A stretch of DNA of 64,000 nt. It comes from Tretioscincus oriximinensis (taxonomy: Eukaryota; Chordata; Lepidosauria; Squamata; Gymnophthalmidae). The number at the start of each line of letters is the position of its first letter. Position 1 is the first letter of the stretch. The stretch covers positions 490,425 through 554,424 of the forward strand of contig JAJVDF010000456.1 in assembly GCA_022410635.1 (NCBI GenBank). The letters run 5' to 3'. A model generated the notes under the pieces. That model saw nothing but the letters and a program-made list of their open reading frames with translations. It was not told the DNA's origin and ran no database searches. Below, piece after piece: positions 23,671 to 34,589 of the stretch. The translations under genes and the position numbers were made by a program.

Positions 23671-23792
23671 GGTCAGCATATTTCATTGGCTCCCGTTCCA
23701 AAGATTGAAGAGGTGCTGTACCAGTATCTGCCCTTGCAAGTCGAGACCTACGGCCCGGCCGTCCCCGATCTTGAATTGTTGGGGAAACTCGG
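23671..23792 (+). CDS. MNAT1: MNAT1 (MAT1) penultimate coding exon
   Basis: 122 nt encoding [20 protein letters not shown], then PLQVETYGP and ending LELLGKLG. It enters in phase 0 after 'tttttaacag' and leaves after the second base of a Gly codon at donor gtaagt (23793). It matches the MAT1 C-terminal half (human [20 protein letters not shown] as recalled), the part that binds and activates CDK7-cyclin H. Splicing from 644-769 and into 61346 keeps one open frame. The exon is the only GC-balanced, repeat-free block in the area. An L2-like tail begins only about 50 bp into the downstream intron. Confidence 0.96.
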
Positions 23793-23839
23793 GTAAGTGC
23801 AAAAGGAAAACGTAAGTGGCTCCTGCTGGGGAAATAGTA

Positions 23840-24475
23840 TTTGACTTATTTATTTTTATTTATTTATTTAAAGATTTTTACCCCGCCCTTCCCCCCGAAG
23901 GTGTCCAGGGCGGCTTACAAAAGTTAAAAATTCAGGTCGTCATGACCTTCACAACATTAAAACCATAAAACAAACACAAGAATTTAAAATGTCGTCCTCT
24001 GATGGGGGAGCTAACCCGAAAAGGCCCGGGTGAAGAGACAGGTCTTTACCAGGCGCCGAAAAGATTGTAAAGATGGCGCCAGGCGTGCTTCCGGGGGGAG
24101 GCCATTCCATAGTATCGGGGCCACCACCGAGAAAGCTCTTCCCCGCGCCCCCGCCCCCCTTATCCTAGAGCAGGAGGGGACGACTAGAAGGCCCTCTCCT
24201 TCTGATCGCAGAGACCGGGCGGGACTATATGGGAAAAGGCGTTCCCTCAAGTATTCAGGACCCCAACCGTTTAGGGCTTTATACGTCAGTGTAAGCACCT
24301 TGAATTGGGCTCGGTAGCGAATAGGTAGCCAGTGCAGTTCTTTGAGGACCGGCGTGATGGACGTCCGGCCAGACACACCCGACAGCAGACGAGCTGCTGC
24401 ATTCTGCACTAGCTCCAGCCTCCGAACCGTCTTCAAGGGAAGCCCCACGTAGAGTGCATTGCAGTAACCTCACTG
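23840..24475 (-). mobile_element. L2-like LINE 3' end, best-preserved copy
   Basis: The antisense tail 'tatttatttttatttatttatttaaagatttttaccccgcccttccccccgaag' is followed by an open frame for the RT C-terminus (24011-24448). The high GC content and open frame suggest a younger copy than the others here. It is 5' truncated at about 24475. Confidence 0.85.
24011..24448 (-). pseudogene. L2-like reverse transcriptase C-terminal remnant
   Basis: An uninterrupted 145-residue frame. It has LELVQNAAARLLSGVSGRTS, ITPVLKELHWLPIRYRAQFK, LTYKALNG and FSVVAPILWNGLPPEARLAP, the conserved C-terminal blocks of L2-type LINE polymerases. The polymerase palm and endonuclease domains are absent, so it is a fragment and not a functional gene. 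The initiator Met shown by the frame is probably internal to the original ORF. Confidence 0.85.
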
Positions 24476-25199
24476 CCTCCCCTGCCCGTCACGGAGAGCT
24501 AATAGGCAAAGGAAAAGGCAAAAGAGGTTAAGAAAGAGAGAAAGAGACAGAAGATGCAGCGAATCAGCCCTTAACAAAATAATAGGTTTCCTGCTCAAAC
24601 CAGTGTTTTATTTGCGTGGCTATATGTGATTTTTGTTTCTCTCTCACTTTTACGGATCATTCAAGAATTCAGCTGGATAGCATTCATGTTTTCAAGGCAG
24701 CGATGGAGAAATCGCTGTTCATTTTCAGCTGCTCAGAGTTAAAAAAAAGAAAACTGAGGGGGCTTGATTGGCTTGTCAGTGGCAGGCCAGTAAAAATACG
24801 AGATCTGCTCTTTTTTCCATGAGAAATTCTCTGCCCTAAACATTGGTAATGAAGACTTTCTCTTGCCCAAACTCTATTAAGTTGTGAATGGAAGGGCTGG
24901 CTTCCTGCTATTGGCTGTTCTCTTCCAAGGAAATTTGTGTGAAGCTTCATTGTATGAATTGGTGCCTCCCCCGAGACAACATCACACGCCATCCCCAACA
25001 ATTTGGAAAATGGAAAGTGGTCTGTTCATTTCAACAGCATGTGTTGAATATTGGAACAGCTGCTCAATTTGATAGGCAGTATACAGTTATTCCAGTATGG
25101 AGCAGAAGTGAGATGGCAAATACATGTGTTCTGTTAGAAAGAATATTATTGGACCAAAGCGTGTCCTCTGGAAACCACTTAAGCTGTTTCTGCACTTTT

Positions 25200-25490
25200 T
25201 GCAGGCTATGGCAGATTCCATCCAGGGCTTGCCATAGTTGATGTTATCATGAAGATGGTAGATCCCTATTCTGAGATATAGGGCCTGTCCCTATCCTTTG
25301 CTATACCTCAGAATAGGAGCCTGCTATACACATGCTAGTGTAAACTATGGCAGGCCCTGAATGGGGCCTGCGATAGTCTATACTGGCATGTGGATGGCCA
25401 AGCTCTGTCCTGAGGTGTTACCCAGAATAAGGCTACATGTTGTCAGGGCCATAATCTGGAATAAGGCCCCATGTAGATCCTCAAATGTTT
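25200..25490. mobile_element. Palindromic MITE 'B', compound copy
   Basis: Two overlapping family blocks: 'gcttgccatagttgatg...gatccctattctgagatatagggcctgtccc' and then 'acctcagaataggagcctgctatacacatgctagtg...ctatactggcatgtggatggccaagctctg...acccagaataaggc'. It may be a nested or duplicated insertion. Boundaries are approximate. Confidence 0.65.
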
Positions 25491-26214
25491 GTTAGCAGGT
25501 GTTGAAGGCAGTTGCGTTTTCCTGTTCTAACAATTGGGATTCAGAAGTACGACGATTCTGTCCCAGGAATAAGAGAGAATCGTTGAAACTGTGGCCTGTG
25601 GGTTTCTTTGTCCATATTTAACATTTTGCCATTACGTTAGGTATTTTCATTTTTAAACCCACTAGATACCTGAAGATATCGGGGCCGGTTGCTTCCGTCT
25701 AGGAATTGAAATTGTGACTTTGCTCCCCAAGCACGTGATCTACTATTGGGCCACAGCCATTGTGTAATGCCTCATAAAACTAGTGGCCATTCCAAATCAT
25801 CATTTGGAGAATGGAGGTAAATTCCATGATCCCATTTTATCTTTTGTTGCATAAATAAAGGACAACGTACTCCTGGCAGAAGAGCTACAAATAAAAGAGA
25901 CCTATAATGAATGGCTTATGCATAAAAATCTTTCCATTAGCTCAGACCTGGGCAAGGGGCGGCCCGAGGGCTGCATGTGGCCCGTCTACTGTCTCTGACT
26001 TAGCTCAGAGTTGGAGGCGTGGTTTTACAGTTATATACTGTATTGGGTAGAACTGAGTTAACTATATTAGACCGGCCCTTTAAAACCATCCCAATTTCTC
26101 ATGTGGCCCCTTGGGAAAATTAATTGCCATCCCTGCATTAGCTGTTCTGTTTATTACTTAACATCTAAAGGCAGTAATTATGTAAACAGGACCCTTAAAT
26201 TTGCTACCGATCTC

Positions 26215-26312
26215 AATTCAAGGTGCTTCAAAAGGCTTAGGTCTGAAATATCTAAAGACAGATTGTCTCCCATTTCGACTGTGCCTTAAGACCTGCTGGG
26301 AACCCCTTTTTG
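26215..26312 (+). mobile_element. L2-like LINE ORF fragment
   Basis: 'ggtctgaaatatctaaagacagattgtctcccatttcgactgtgccttaagacctgctgggaa' is the decayed sense counterpart of the 'GPEYLRERLFPYSP...LRSEGE' coding block at 24011-24448. Confidence 0.55.
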
Positions 26313-26337
26313 GTTTTATCACCACTGTCAGTATTTA

Positions 26338-26401
26338 AAGGGCTGAGCTAGGGCTTCTCAGTGGTAGCCTTCAGAATGTGGCTACCACTAGCTCAGCCCT
26401 T
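26338..26401. repeat. Imperfect hairpin
   Basis: AAGGGCTGAGCTAG and AGTGGTAGCC on the left pair with GGCTACCACT and AGCTCAGCCCTT on the right. There is one asymmetric bulge (ggcttctc) and a loop of about 10 nt. It adjoins the Penelope-like fragment at 26455. Confidence 0.8.
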
Positions 26402-26454
26402 GAATATCCTCTCTCCATTGGCATTTTAGGTATCTTCACTTTACATGTTCAGCA

Positions 26455-26602
26455 AGGAGCTTAGAGACAAACAAGAAAAAGATAGGAAGCATGTGCCTAC
26501 ATAGACAAGTCTGCTTCTTCAGATACCTGACGAAGTGTGCTTGTCTACGAAAGCCCATGCTACTTATATTTTTCTTGTTAGACTCTAAGGTGCTAAGTCT
26601 CT
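26455..26602. mobile_element. Penelope-like terminal repeats, head-to-head
   Basis: An antisense block ('agagacaaacaagaaaaagatag...gacaagtctgcttcttcag') abuts a sense block ('acctgacgaag...cttgtctacgaaagcccatgct...cttgttagactctaaggtgct'). The sense block has CTGACGA (26527-26533), a stem and GAAA (26549-26552), a hammerhead-like core. Confidence 0.65.
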
Positions 26603-27170
26603 AGAGAAGGTGCAGAAAAGGGCAACAAGAATGATTAAGGGGCTAGAAATCTGGCTGCAACGTCTGTGCATTTTCAGCCTTGAAAGATGGCGTTTAAGAG
26701 GTGATCTAATTGAAGTGTATAAAATCATGCATGGAATGGATAAGGTACATAGAAAAAAACCTGTTTTATCTGTCACACAACACTATGACCAGGGGGAATT
26801 CCTTGAAACTAATGGGCAGAAGAGTGAGGACAGTCAAAGGGAAGTATTTTTTCACCCAGAGGGCTTCGGCCTGTGGAGTTTATTTCCAGAAGAGGAGGTG
26901 GTAGCTAGCAGTCTGGATAGCTTTAAGACAGGATTGGACAAGTCTCATGGACATTAAGGGTATAAATAGCTACTAGAACAGATCTCCTGATACTGCCTAT
27001 GAGTAACAGGCAGTATTTTCAAAATACTGTTTGCCTCCTTCTGCTTTAGACTGCTCATGTGCAATTGTGCAATTGGTGGGCCGTAGTGTTGTGTGAAACA
27101 GAACACTGGACTAGATGGGCTTATGGCCCTATTCGGCAAGGCTCCTCTTATGTATGTTCTTATGTGCTAT
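26603..27170 (+). mobile_element. CR1 LINE 3' end
   Basis: A sense copy with a readable ORF2 C-terminus (LERWRLRGDLIEVYKIMHGM, then FFHPEGFGLWSLFPEEE) and 3'UTR ending 'ctcctcttatgtatgttcttatg'. The coding part spans 26610-26957 with one clear shift relative to the consensus near 26640. Confidence 0.88.
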
Positions 27171-27174
27171 AAGA

Positions 27175-28113
27175 CCTTGCTAGATAATGATGAAACAANG
27201 AGAGAAATTATCCAAAGATGGCAAAACACAGTACAAATAGATCAAATAGAACTAAAGAGATTTATACAGAATGAAAAAAAATGAATAAATTAAGAGAAAC
27301 AAAATTGAAAATCGTCCATAAATGGCACAGATCCCCTGAACAGCTGGCACACATAATACCTAATATGAATAATAACTGTTGGCTGAGATGTAGATAAAGA
27401 GTAAACTATAATCATATATTATGAGTGCCCGATTACCCAAGGATTTTGGCAANGCATTGAAAAAGAAATTGACCAAATATTTAAATGCAACATAACTATC
27501 ACCAATAAGATGATTGTAATTCTTGGAGACTTAGAAAGGNTGCAAACAATATCAATTAGAAAACTAGTGGAGTATTTAATAACATGTGCGCAGTTCGTAC
27601 AGCTAAGAGGATGGAAAGATGTGAGTAAAAGAATGATAGAGTTATGGTACCATTATATGATGGAAAAGATGGCGGTAGAAATCAATAATACAAGAATAAA
27701 GTATAATAATGATATGAGAAAATGGAGAGAAATATTAGCGAATTGGAATATAGTAAAGAACTATTTACTACAAAAAAATCACCCAACCTGGAAAGAAGTA
27801 CAAATTATTGTTAATTTTTTGTATGTAACCAAAAAAGAAGAAGAGCAAATTACTGAGATCCAGGGGAGGAGGGGAGGGGGAAAGGGAGGGAGGGGTTAAG
27901 GACTAAGTTCCGGAATGTATAATGAATCGAACTATTTTTGAATTTCAGAGAAATAGCCGTGTTAGTCTAGCAGAAAGTCCAGCAAAGGGGCTAGCAGCAC
28001 TTTGAGACTAACTTGAGAAAAGTGGTTGGCATAAGCTTTCGTAGACAGGTCTACTTCTTCAGATTTTTGAATGTTATTGAATGGAAAACAATAATAAAAA
28101 TTATATTAAAAAA
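27175..28113 (+). mobile_element. L1 LINE 3' end, interrupted by a Penelope-like insertion
   Basis: It carries ORF2 C-terminal text ('WHRSPEQLAHIIPNMNNNCW' region, 'YECPITQGFW', 'ITNKMIVILGDLE', 'RKWREILANWN') with several frame breaks. A purine-rich GGAGGGG stretch and an A-rich end (about 28100-28113) follow. The block 27944-28062 is inserted in its 3'UTR. Confidence 0.8.
27944..28062 (-). mobile_element. Penelope-like element with 10-bp target duplication
   Basis: A 119-bp insertion flanked by the exact direct repeat ATTTTTGAAT (27934-27943 and 28063-28072) inside an L1 3'UTR. Antisense it reads CTGAAGA, stem GTAGAC/GTCTAC, GAAA (28037-28062), then 'gcttatgccaaccacttttctcaagttagtctcaaagtgct' and 'actaacacggctattt', the reptile Penelope-like terminal repeat. 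Confidence 0.82.
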
Positions 28114-28424
28114 AGGCCTTGCTAGATATTCTGGACCCAGACGAACATGGCTCCTTTATTGATATTTACCTGTTCAGGAGAGCAGTGAAGACATACTTAG
28201 ATATTCTGGCTTCTGGCTAAGGAAACAACGATCCTGATTCTGTCACAGTTTTCTCTTTTAGTTTGTTCATTTTATATTTTATTACATTGAGGCCATGATA
28301 AAAATGCAAGTAAATGTAACATAGTCGGAGCAGAGCAAAGATGGAGAATGTGGCAGTTGTCCCTTGTAGATATATAGACAGCCAGTATGAGAATAATCTC
28401 CAGGAGTAGACGGACCACTGCTCC

Positions 28425-28770
28425 AACCCCAGAGGGTCATCGGCCTGTGGAATTTACTTCCTGAAGAGGTAGTGGTAGCTAACAGCTTGGATAGTTTCAA
28501 GACAGGACTAGACAGGTTTATGGACACTAAGGGTATAAATGGATACTAAGATANTTGTCTGGATGTAGCCTCCGGGATGGAGCAACAGGCAGGACTTTTG
28601 AAATACCATTTGCAGGGAGTCACGAACAGGAGCAGCATATTTTGCTTTCCTCTGTTCGGACTGCCCAGGTGCATCTGGTGGGCCTTTGTGTGACACAGAA
28701 TGCTGGACTCGATGGGCTGTGGCCTGATCCAGTATGGCTCTTCTTATGTTCTTATGTTCTTAACCCAGCA
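28425..28770 (+). mobile_element. CR1 LINE 3' end
   Basis: 'cagagggtcatcggcctgtggaatttacttcc' through 'gactcgatgggctgtggcctgatccagtatggctcttcttatgttcttatgttctta'. It is a sense copy, 5' truncated, with a typical TTCTTATG tail. Confidence 0.88.
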
Positions 28771-29274
28771 AGGTATTTTTTTCCTTGGAGTTTCAAGTTC
28801 TTATGCTGAATGAATTATCTATGATGGCATTGTGTGGGCTTTAGCCAGCTCCCTTCAGAGTCCCTTCCAGCTGCCTGATTGAGCAGCTCTTCACATTTGG
28901 TGTTTTCCATACTGTTTATTTCTCTGTGTGTTTCTTCCTGTTATCTGGTGTATCAAGTTATGGGAGGCAAATATTAATTAGCTTTCCCAACGCTGGTTGC
29001 AGCTTCCTTTTGCATGGACCACCTGTTAGCAGAGCAGCTGTTTGGGCCTTCCAAGCCCTGGGATTTTGGACGATGAATTAAATTGCATGGCAGGAAATAA
29101 GCTGTTCATTCCCTATCAAGAATCTCCTGATTGTTGGCATTTAATATGTTCAGTACTGGCTTTCAGCACTGTGTGGGAAACATTCATCAGCATTGTGCAG
29201 TAACTGTTGTTGTGTTGTTTTTGAAAATAAATTGAAAAGTTATCCAAGGATACAAAATGCAGACTATGTAAATA

Positions 29275-29655
29275 ACCAGATCAAATAATAGAATGAGGAC
29301 AGATAAAGGAAAGTTTTTTTTCACCCAGTAGATCATTGGTCTGTAGAATTTACTTCCAGAAGGGGTGATGATAGCTAGCAGCCCTGCTGAACTGGGCCAA
29401 AGAAGCCCATCTAGTCTAGTCTTCTGTCTTACCCGGTGCCCCACCAATTGCACNTGGGCAGTCTCAAGCAGAAGAAGAAGGTAAAGCCTTCACCTGATCT
29501 CAACTCCCTAAAAATGGTATTTTAAGAATCCTGCCTGTTGCTCCATCCCAGAGGTAATATTGAAAGATCCATCCTAGTAGCCATTTATATCCTTGGTGTC
29601 CACGAACTTGTCTAACCCTGTCTTAAAATTGTTCAGGCTGCTAGCTACCCCCACC
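29275..29655. mobile_element. CR1 fragments joined in opposite orientation
   Basis: 29275-29380 is sense ('agaatgaggacagataaaggaaag...acccagtagatcattggtctgtagaatttacttcc...gctagcag'). From 29381 the text is antisense ('ccctgctgaactgggccaaagaagcccatctagtc...gctagctaccccc'). The join suggests an inversion or a twin-primed/chimaeric insertion. Confidence 0.8.
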
Positions 29656-30390
29656 TTATCATTATCATTAATTTCTTGAAAGTGCAAGAAACAAAACTAG
29701 AATGTAAGAAAAAGATAATAAAAAAGGAAAAGCACTACATGTCGATTTCTCGAAAAGATAAAAGGAAAAGTAGACATTGAAAAAGCCTGGTATTGACTTA
29801 GAACGGGAACATTAAAAATACAAAACTGAAGGGCTGATCATAGCTGCTCTATAAGAACAAATGCAATCAAAGCCAGGACTGGAAAGCCACTAACTGATGT
29901 GAAATGTTAAACTGGGCAAAGCATCTTATGAAACTTTGGACTATGTACTCTGCCTGTGTAAGAAAAAAATATGGACCAATTATATAGACTGGCATAATAC
30001 TGTCGCTCCAATGACACAATGGAGCATCGAAACAAATTATCTGTCAGTAACAAAGAACTATGATTCTTTGATCATGTGGCAGTGTGCAGTGATTCAAGTG
30101 CTACACTCCAATCAGTTTGAATGTTTTATTAATCTTGCATGGAAGCCTTAGGTAAGAGTAGCCATACCAGAGTTCCGTCGTTCCTCAACATTAGTGGACT
30201 GGGCGAGGTCAGAGGGGCACTCATTGGACGGTAGCACAGACGCTGCGCACCAACTTCCCCACCCAGCATGGACTCATATTTGCACACACATACTAGATGC
30301 ACCGTGCTGTGCGCGAACGCAAACAAACATCAAGCTCCACGGACCAGCCTCAGTGTTAAAAAGAAAGTAAAGCCCAGGGTGGGAGGCAGG

Positions 30391-31104
30391 TGTGGCGTTA
30401 ACCATAATTTAAGGTTTGTACTACTTTTTACTTACATTGATTTCCTGGTGGGAGGGGGAAGAGCAGTCTTGGACAGAGGCGTGGCTTTCTCATTCTCCAG
30501 ATGGGAGGGGGAGAGGCTGGAGGAGCCAGCCAATAGGGCCTTGAGTAGCTGGCTGGCCAGGGGATAAAAGGGAGACTGGCCAGGGCTACTGGCCTTTCTG
30601 TTGGGATGTCTTGGAGTTGTGAACAAGGTTGCAGAGGGTCCACTGTTAGTCTGCATCTGAGGGGTGGGGCTACAGTGTTGCATGGAAGCCTAGAAGGGCC
30701 TTAGTAGTAACTAGGCCGTGGCTTGCTTGAAGCTAACTGTAACTGTGGCTTTAAGATCATATCAGATTCAGTGTTACCAGTTCCATGAAGATGTCTGTGT
30801 GTTACTGTTAGGGTGTTGATAGCTCTAACTACTTTCCAACACAATCCTTTTTACTGTTGTATTATTAAACCTTTCTGTTTGTTCATCTTTAAAACAGTTT
30901 TATCATTTTGTCCTCACAAACCACTAAATGTTTAAGCAACAACAAGGACTGAGATAAAGTCCACAGGTACAATATAAAAGGGCCTTTAAATAAAGGTGGT
31001 AATTGCTGGGAGTCCGGCAAGTCGTGGGTGCTTGAAGGATCCCTGGTTTAGTAGTGTGGCACCACTAGCTGGGTGGACCTGGGTCCTTGGTAGAGGTCAC
31101 CACA
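30391..31104 (+). mobile_element. Solo LTR, copy 1
   Basis: A 714-bp block starting TGTGGCG and ending CACCACA, collinear with 39632-40349. It has a TATA-like ATAAAAG (30564), a poly(A)-like ATTAAA (30864) and a following GT-rich stretch, the U3-R-U5 layout of an LTR. The flanking 5-mers gcagg/ggagg differ at one base and may be a decayed target duplication. No internal retroviral genes lie next to it, so it is a solo LTR of an old endogenous retrovirus or LTR retrotransposon. Confidence 0.8.
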
Positions 31105-31198
31105 GGAGGGCCCCTTCATCACGACATGATGAGCCTATTTGTTGGCCTATGGTTTGGCAAATCACCACTATCTCTCAACATTGGCCATGTTGTCTGTG

Positions 31199-31325
31199 AT
31201 TCATAGAATCATAGAGTTGGAAGGGGCCTCCAGGGTTATGAGGTCCAACCTCCTGCTCAATGCAGAATTCACAAACCATCCCAGACAGATAGCTGCCCAG
31301 CTTCTGTCTGAAGACTTCTGAAGCC
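31199..31325 (-). mobile_element. CR1 LINE 3' end (ATTCTAT-tail subfamily)
   Basis: 'attcatagaatcatagagttggaaggggcctccagggttatgaggtccaacctcctgctcaatgc' is the antisense of the CR1 3' end seen at 21165-21505. Confidence 0.88.
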
Positions 31326-32399
31326 CCATAATATCTAGAAGGTGGTTTCTTTGCTAATATTTTCTAGTCATTCAGGGAGTTTCTTTTCTTATTTCACCTC
31401 TTGGGAACACAAGCTCAAATTCAAGTGTTATGTATATTTCAGCCATGTGGAGATAGGATATTAGTCTGAATTATCTAACCAAAGTCAACCTGGAGAGGTT
31501 GTAGTTCAGGGTGTATTTTGAAATTTGACNCCTTTTGTTCCCGTCTGATACTGTAGTATCTCCATAGCAATAGCCTCATTGCTTGGATACCTGAATCTTT
31601 CGTTCTGAAACTTTCGTTCCTCCCAACTTGGTTGGAAATACCTATCGAAAGCCCTTACTCCTTATTTCTTTTCCAGTATCGAAAGCCCTGGCAGTTTCGC
31701 TGAGAAAGCCACTGTGAAGGGTATTTGAAAGGCCAAGGTATTTTTGAAGGACCATCTCACGAAATGCCCTCAAAGTAATAAACGGCATCTCAAAAATCAA
31801 TAGGAAATGCTACCAGAAGTAATTTTTTTCAGAAAGCTGCAGGATAAAAGTAATCTGCTGCATTGGCAGCAAAATGAGAGGTAGGAGGGAGAGAGTTGGG
31901 AGGGGGTCTTTGCTCCTGGAGAAGCTAAGTCTGCACATTGCTTTGGGGAAACTGACTAGTAAGCATTAAACTGTACTAATCAAGTTGCAGTATTAAAGTA
32001 TTTTGGTTACATTTTGCTGTAGCCTATGACGATCCGTGGGAATTTCCTCCCCCAAGAAAAAGACAAACAAGCAGACTGCAAAGTGCGATTGCACCAACTT
32101 TTGTGAAACAACTCTTTACACGTTGACCACGTCCGGTCCTTTTGTGCTGAGATAGAATAGACCATACCTAAGGACATGGCACCTGGTCTCTCCAANGTGG
32201 AGGCACTGTATCTAGGCATCCATTCCAGTAGCCTTTCTTGCATCTGTCCTTCATGAATTTGTACAAACTCAAACAGGCTGCCCTAGCTGCCAATCAACGA
32301 GGACAAAAGATATCATGGGAATTACGTTCTAACCACTTCATTACATGCCGATAAGGCCTTCTTTGGTAGTTGATGTTATTGAACCGCCTTATTCTACAT

Positions 32400-32990
32400 A
32401 TAATTTTTTTTACCCAGAGGATCATTGGACTGTGTAATGTACTTCCAGCCTGGATAGCTTTAAGACAGGATTAGACAAGTTCATGGAAGCCAAGGGTATA
32501 AATAGTTAGAACATAAGAGGAGCCCTGTTGAATTGTACCAGAGCCCATCTAATCCATCATTCTGTCCTGCATATGGCTCAACATTTGTTCTTGGGCAGTC
32601 TAAAAAAGATGAAGACAAAATCTTCACCTGTTCTCAATCGCCCTGCAAATGGCATTTCAGGAATCCTGCCTGTTGCTCCATCTCGGAGGCAGTATCAAGA
32701 CATCCATCCTAGTTGCTGTTTATATCCTTGGCTTCCATGAACTAGTCTAATCCTGTCTTAATGGTATCTAGGTTGCTAGATACTAGCACCTTTTCTGGAA
32801 GTAAATTCCATAGGCCGATGACCCTCTGGGTGAAAAAACCATTTGTCTGTCCTTACTCTTCTTTCTATCAGTTTCAAGGAATGCTCCTTGTCCTAGTGTT
32901 GTGTGATGGAGAACATAATTTTTCTCTATTCACATTATCCATCCCGTGAATGGCTTTATACACCTCAGTCAGATCACTTCTTACTCACCA
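32400..32990. mobile_element. CR1 fragments joined in opposite orientation (second case)
   Basis: 32400-32508 is sense ('tttacccagaggatcattggactg...agctttaagacaggattagacaagttcatgg'). From 32510 it is antisense ('gaacataagaggagccctgttgaattg...gatccatcccgtgaatggctttatacacctcagtcagatcact'). It has the same arrangement as 29275-29655. Confidence 0.82.
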
Positions 32991-32991
32991 G

Positions 32992-33355
32992 CTACTAGGA
33001 TGGATCTCTTGATAGAGCCCCTCGATGGAGCAACAGGTAGGATTCCTGAAACACCATTTGCAGGGTGTTGAGAGCAGATGAGGGTTTTGCCTTTTTCTGC
33101 TTGAAACTGCCTAGGTGCAATTGATGGGGCAGTGTAGACGATGGCAGGCCCCACTTGGCTCATCCACATGCCAGTGTAGATTATAGTAGCATGTGGATGG
33201 CAAGTCCCTATTCCAAGGGTTGAGAACAGGTGAGGGTTTTGCCACTTCTGCTTGAGATTTGCCCAGGTGCCGTTGGTGGGCCACTGTGTGATACAGAAGG
33301 CTGGACTAGATGGGCTCCAGCCCCATTCAGCAGCCCTCCTCTTATGTTCTTATAT
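32992..33355 (+). mobile_element. CR1 LINE 3' end carrying a MITE B fragment
   Basis: A sense CR1 3'UTR ('actaggatggatctcttgat...gagcaacaggtaggattcctgaaac', later 'ggctggactagatgggctccagcc...cctcttatgttcttat'). Its middle (about 33130-33230) is MITE B text ('gatggcaggccccacttggctcatccacatgccagtgtag...tagcatgtggatggcaagtccctattc'). After it, part of the CR1 ('gttgagaacaggtgagggttttgcc') is repeated. Confidence 0.78.
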
Positions 33356-33929
33356 GTACATCGGCTTCATTAACCACTAGTGAGCCTGCCACAGACATGG
33401 ACAATTACCTTCTCCTGCATAAATCTTCTTTTGAGAAGCTATGCTTTCCTGCTGGATTTTTTTTTTTGCTGTTTATTGTCATCTATGAGCTGTTCTGAAT
33501 TTTTAATTGTAAAAAAAGGTTCTTGTTATGAGTTACTAAACAGCAGCCAATAAATATGAGAAATAAATAACTGATGGATGACATCATAATGGCCTAGTAC
33601 ATTTTTTTCTTGCAAGGGGCCATTATTTAGCTACTTTGCTTTTGACTTTGTCCACCAGCTACCCAGGAGGAAATCTGAGTTAAAGAGCTATTCCAGACTG
33701 CCATGAATGTGGCGGAAGNCAGAAGATTTGGCACGTGAAACTTTCCCACATTTTAACAGTGGTGGAGGAGAAAGGAAAAGTTGCACCTGCCAAAATCCTT
33801 CCTATTGTTGGGTTTTAGAGACACTAGAGACAACTCATGCTGTAGATCTCACAGGAGTCTCTATTCTTTGCTCTTATACTTTCTAACATAGTTAGGTTCT
33901 GTTAAAGATGCAAGGGCAAATCAGAAGGG

Positions 33930-34380
33930 CCTTCTCTGTAGAATGACTTCTATTCTGCCCTGTACACAAAGATCTCAGGGCGGTTAACAATAAAAAATCA
34001 AATTAATAGATTAAAACAACAATATCTAAATGTAGGGAAGGGAAAGGAGTTTTTTCAGCCAAAGGCCAGTTGAAAAAGATGCGTCTTCAAGCATTTTCTG
34101 AATGCGTTCGGAGATGGTGATTGACGCACCTCAAGGTGGGGACTGTTCCATAGTCTGGGGGCTGCCATGGAGACACCCTATCCTTGATTCTCACCCTACT
34201 TGCCACTGAGAAAGGGCAGAGGATGCCATGGGCAGGTTGATATGGAAGAAGGTTTTCCTTCAGATATTTGGGGCCCAAGTTATGCANGGACTTATAGGTT
34301 AGTGTTAATCCCTTGAATTGGGCTTGATAGCAAATTGGCAACCAGTGAAGCTCTTTCAAGACCAGTGGTTCCGGCCAGCA
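33930..34380 (-). mobile_element. L2-like LINE 3' region
   Basis: Antisense tail 'ctgccctgtacacaaagatctcagggcggttaacaat' and a decayed ORF. Its - strand peptide KELHWLPICYQAQFKGLTLT matches the block at 24011-24448, and an N and stops break it. Confidence 0.8.
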
Positions 34381-34589
34381 TTCTAGCCATCAATATTATA
34401 CATTATTATGAAAATACCTCGTGAAGAAAGATGTTTNTTCTTTCCTTTCAGGTCTGTTTCTGTCATTTTAATGAGGTTGATATTTAATATTGGTTTTATT
34501 GTCTCCCTCCCCCCATACATAGCAGGATAGAAATGCGAAGAAATAAATGCTGAGGAAGATATGAAAAGGACAGATGTATGTCTGAGTAT

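Noticed and set aside
24030..24317. 95-codon + strand frame
   Set aside because: Shadow of the L2-like RT remnant on the opposite strand.
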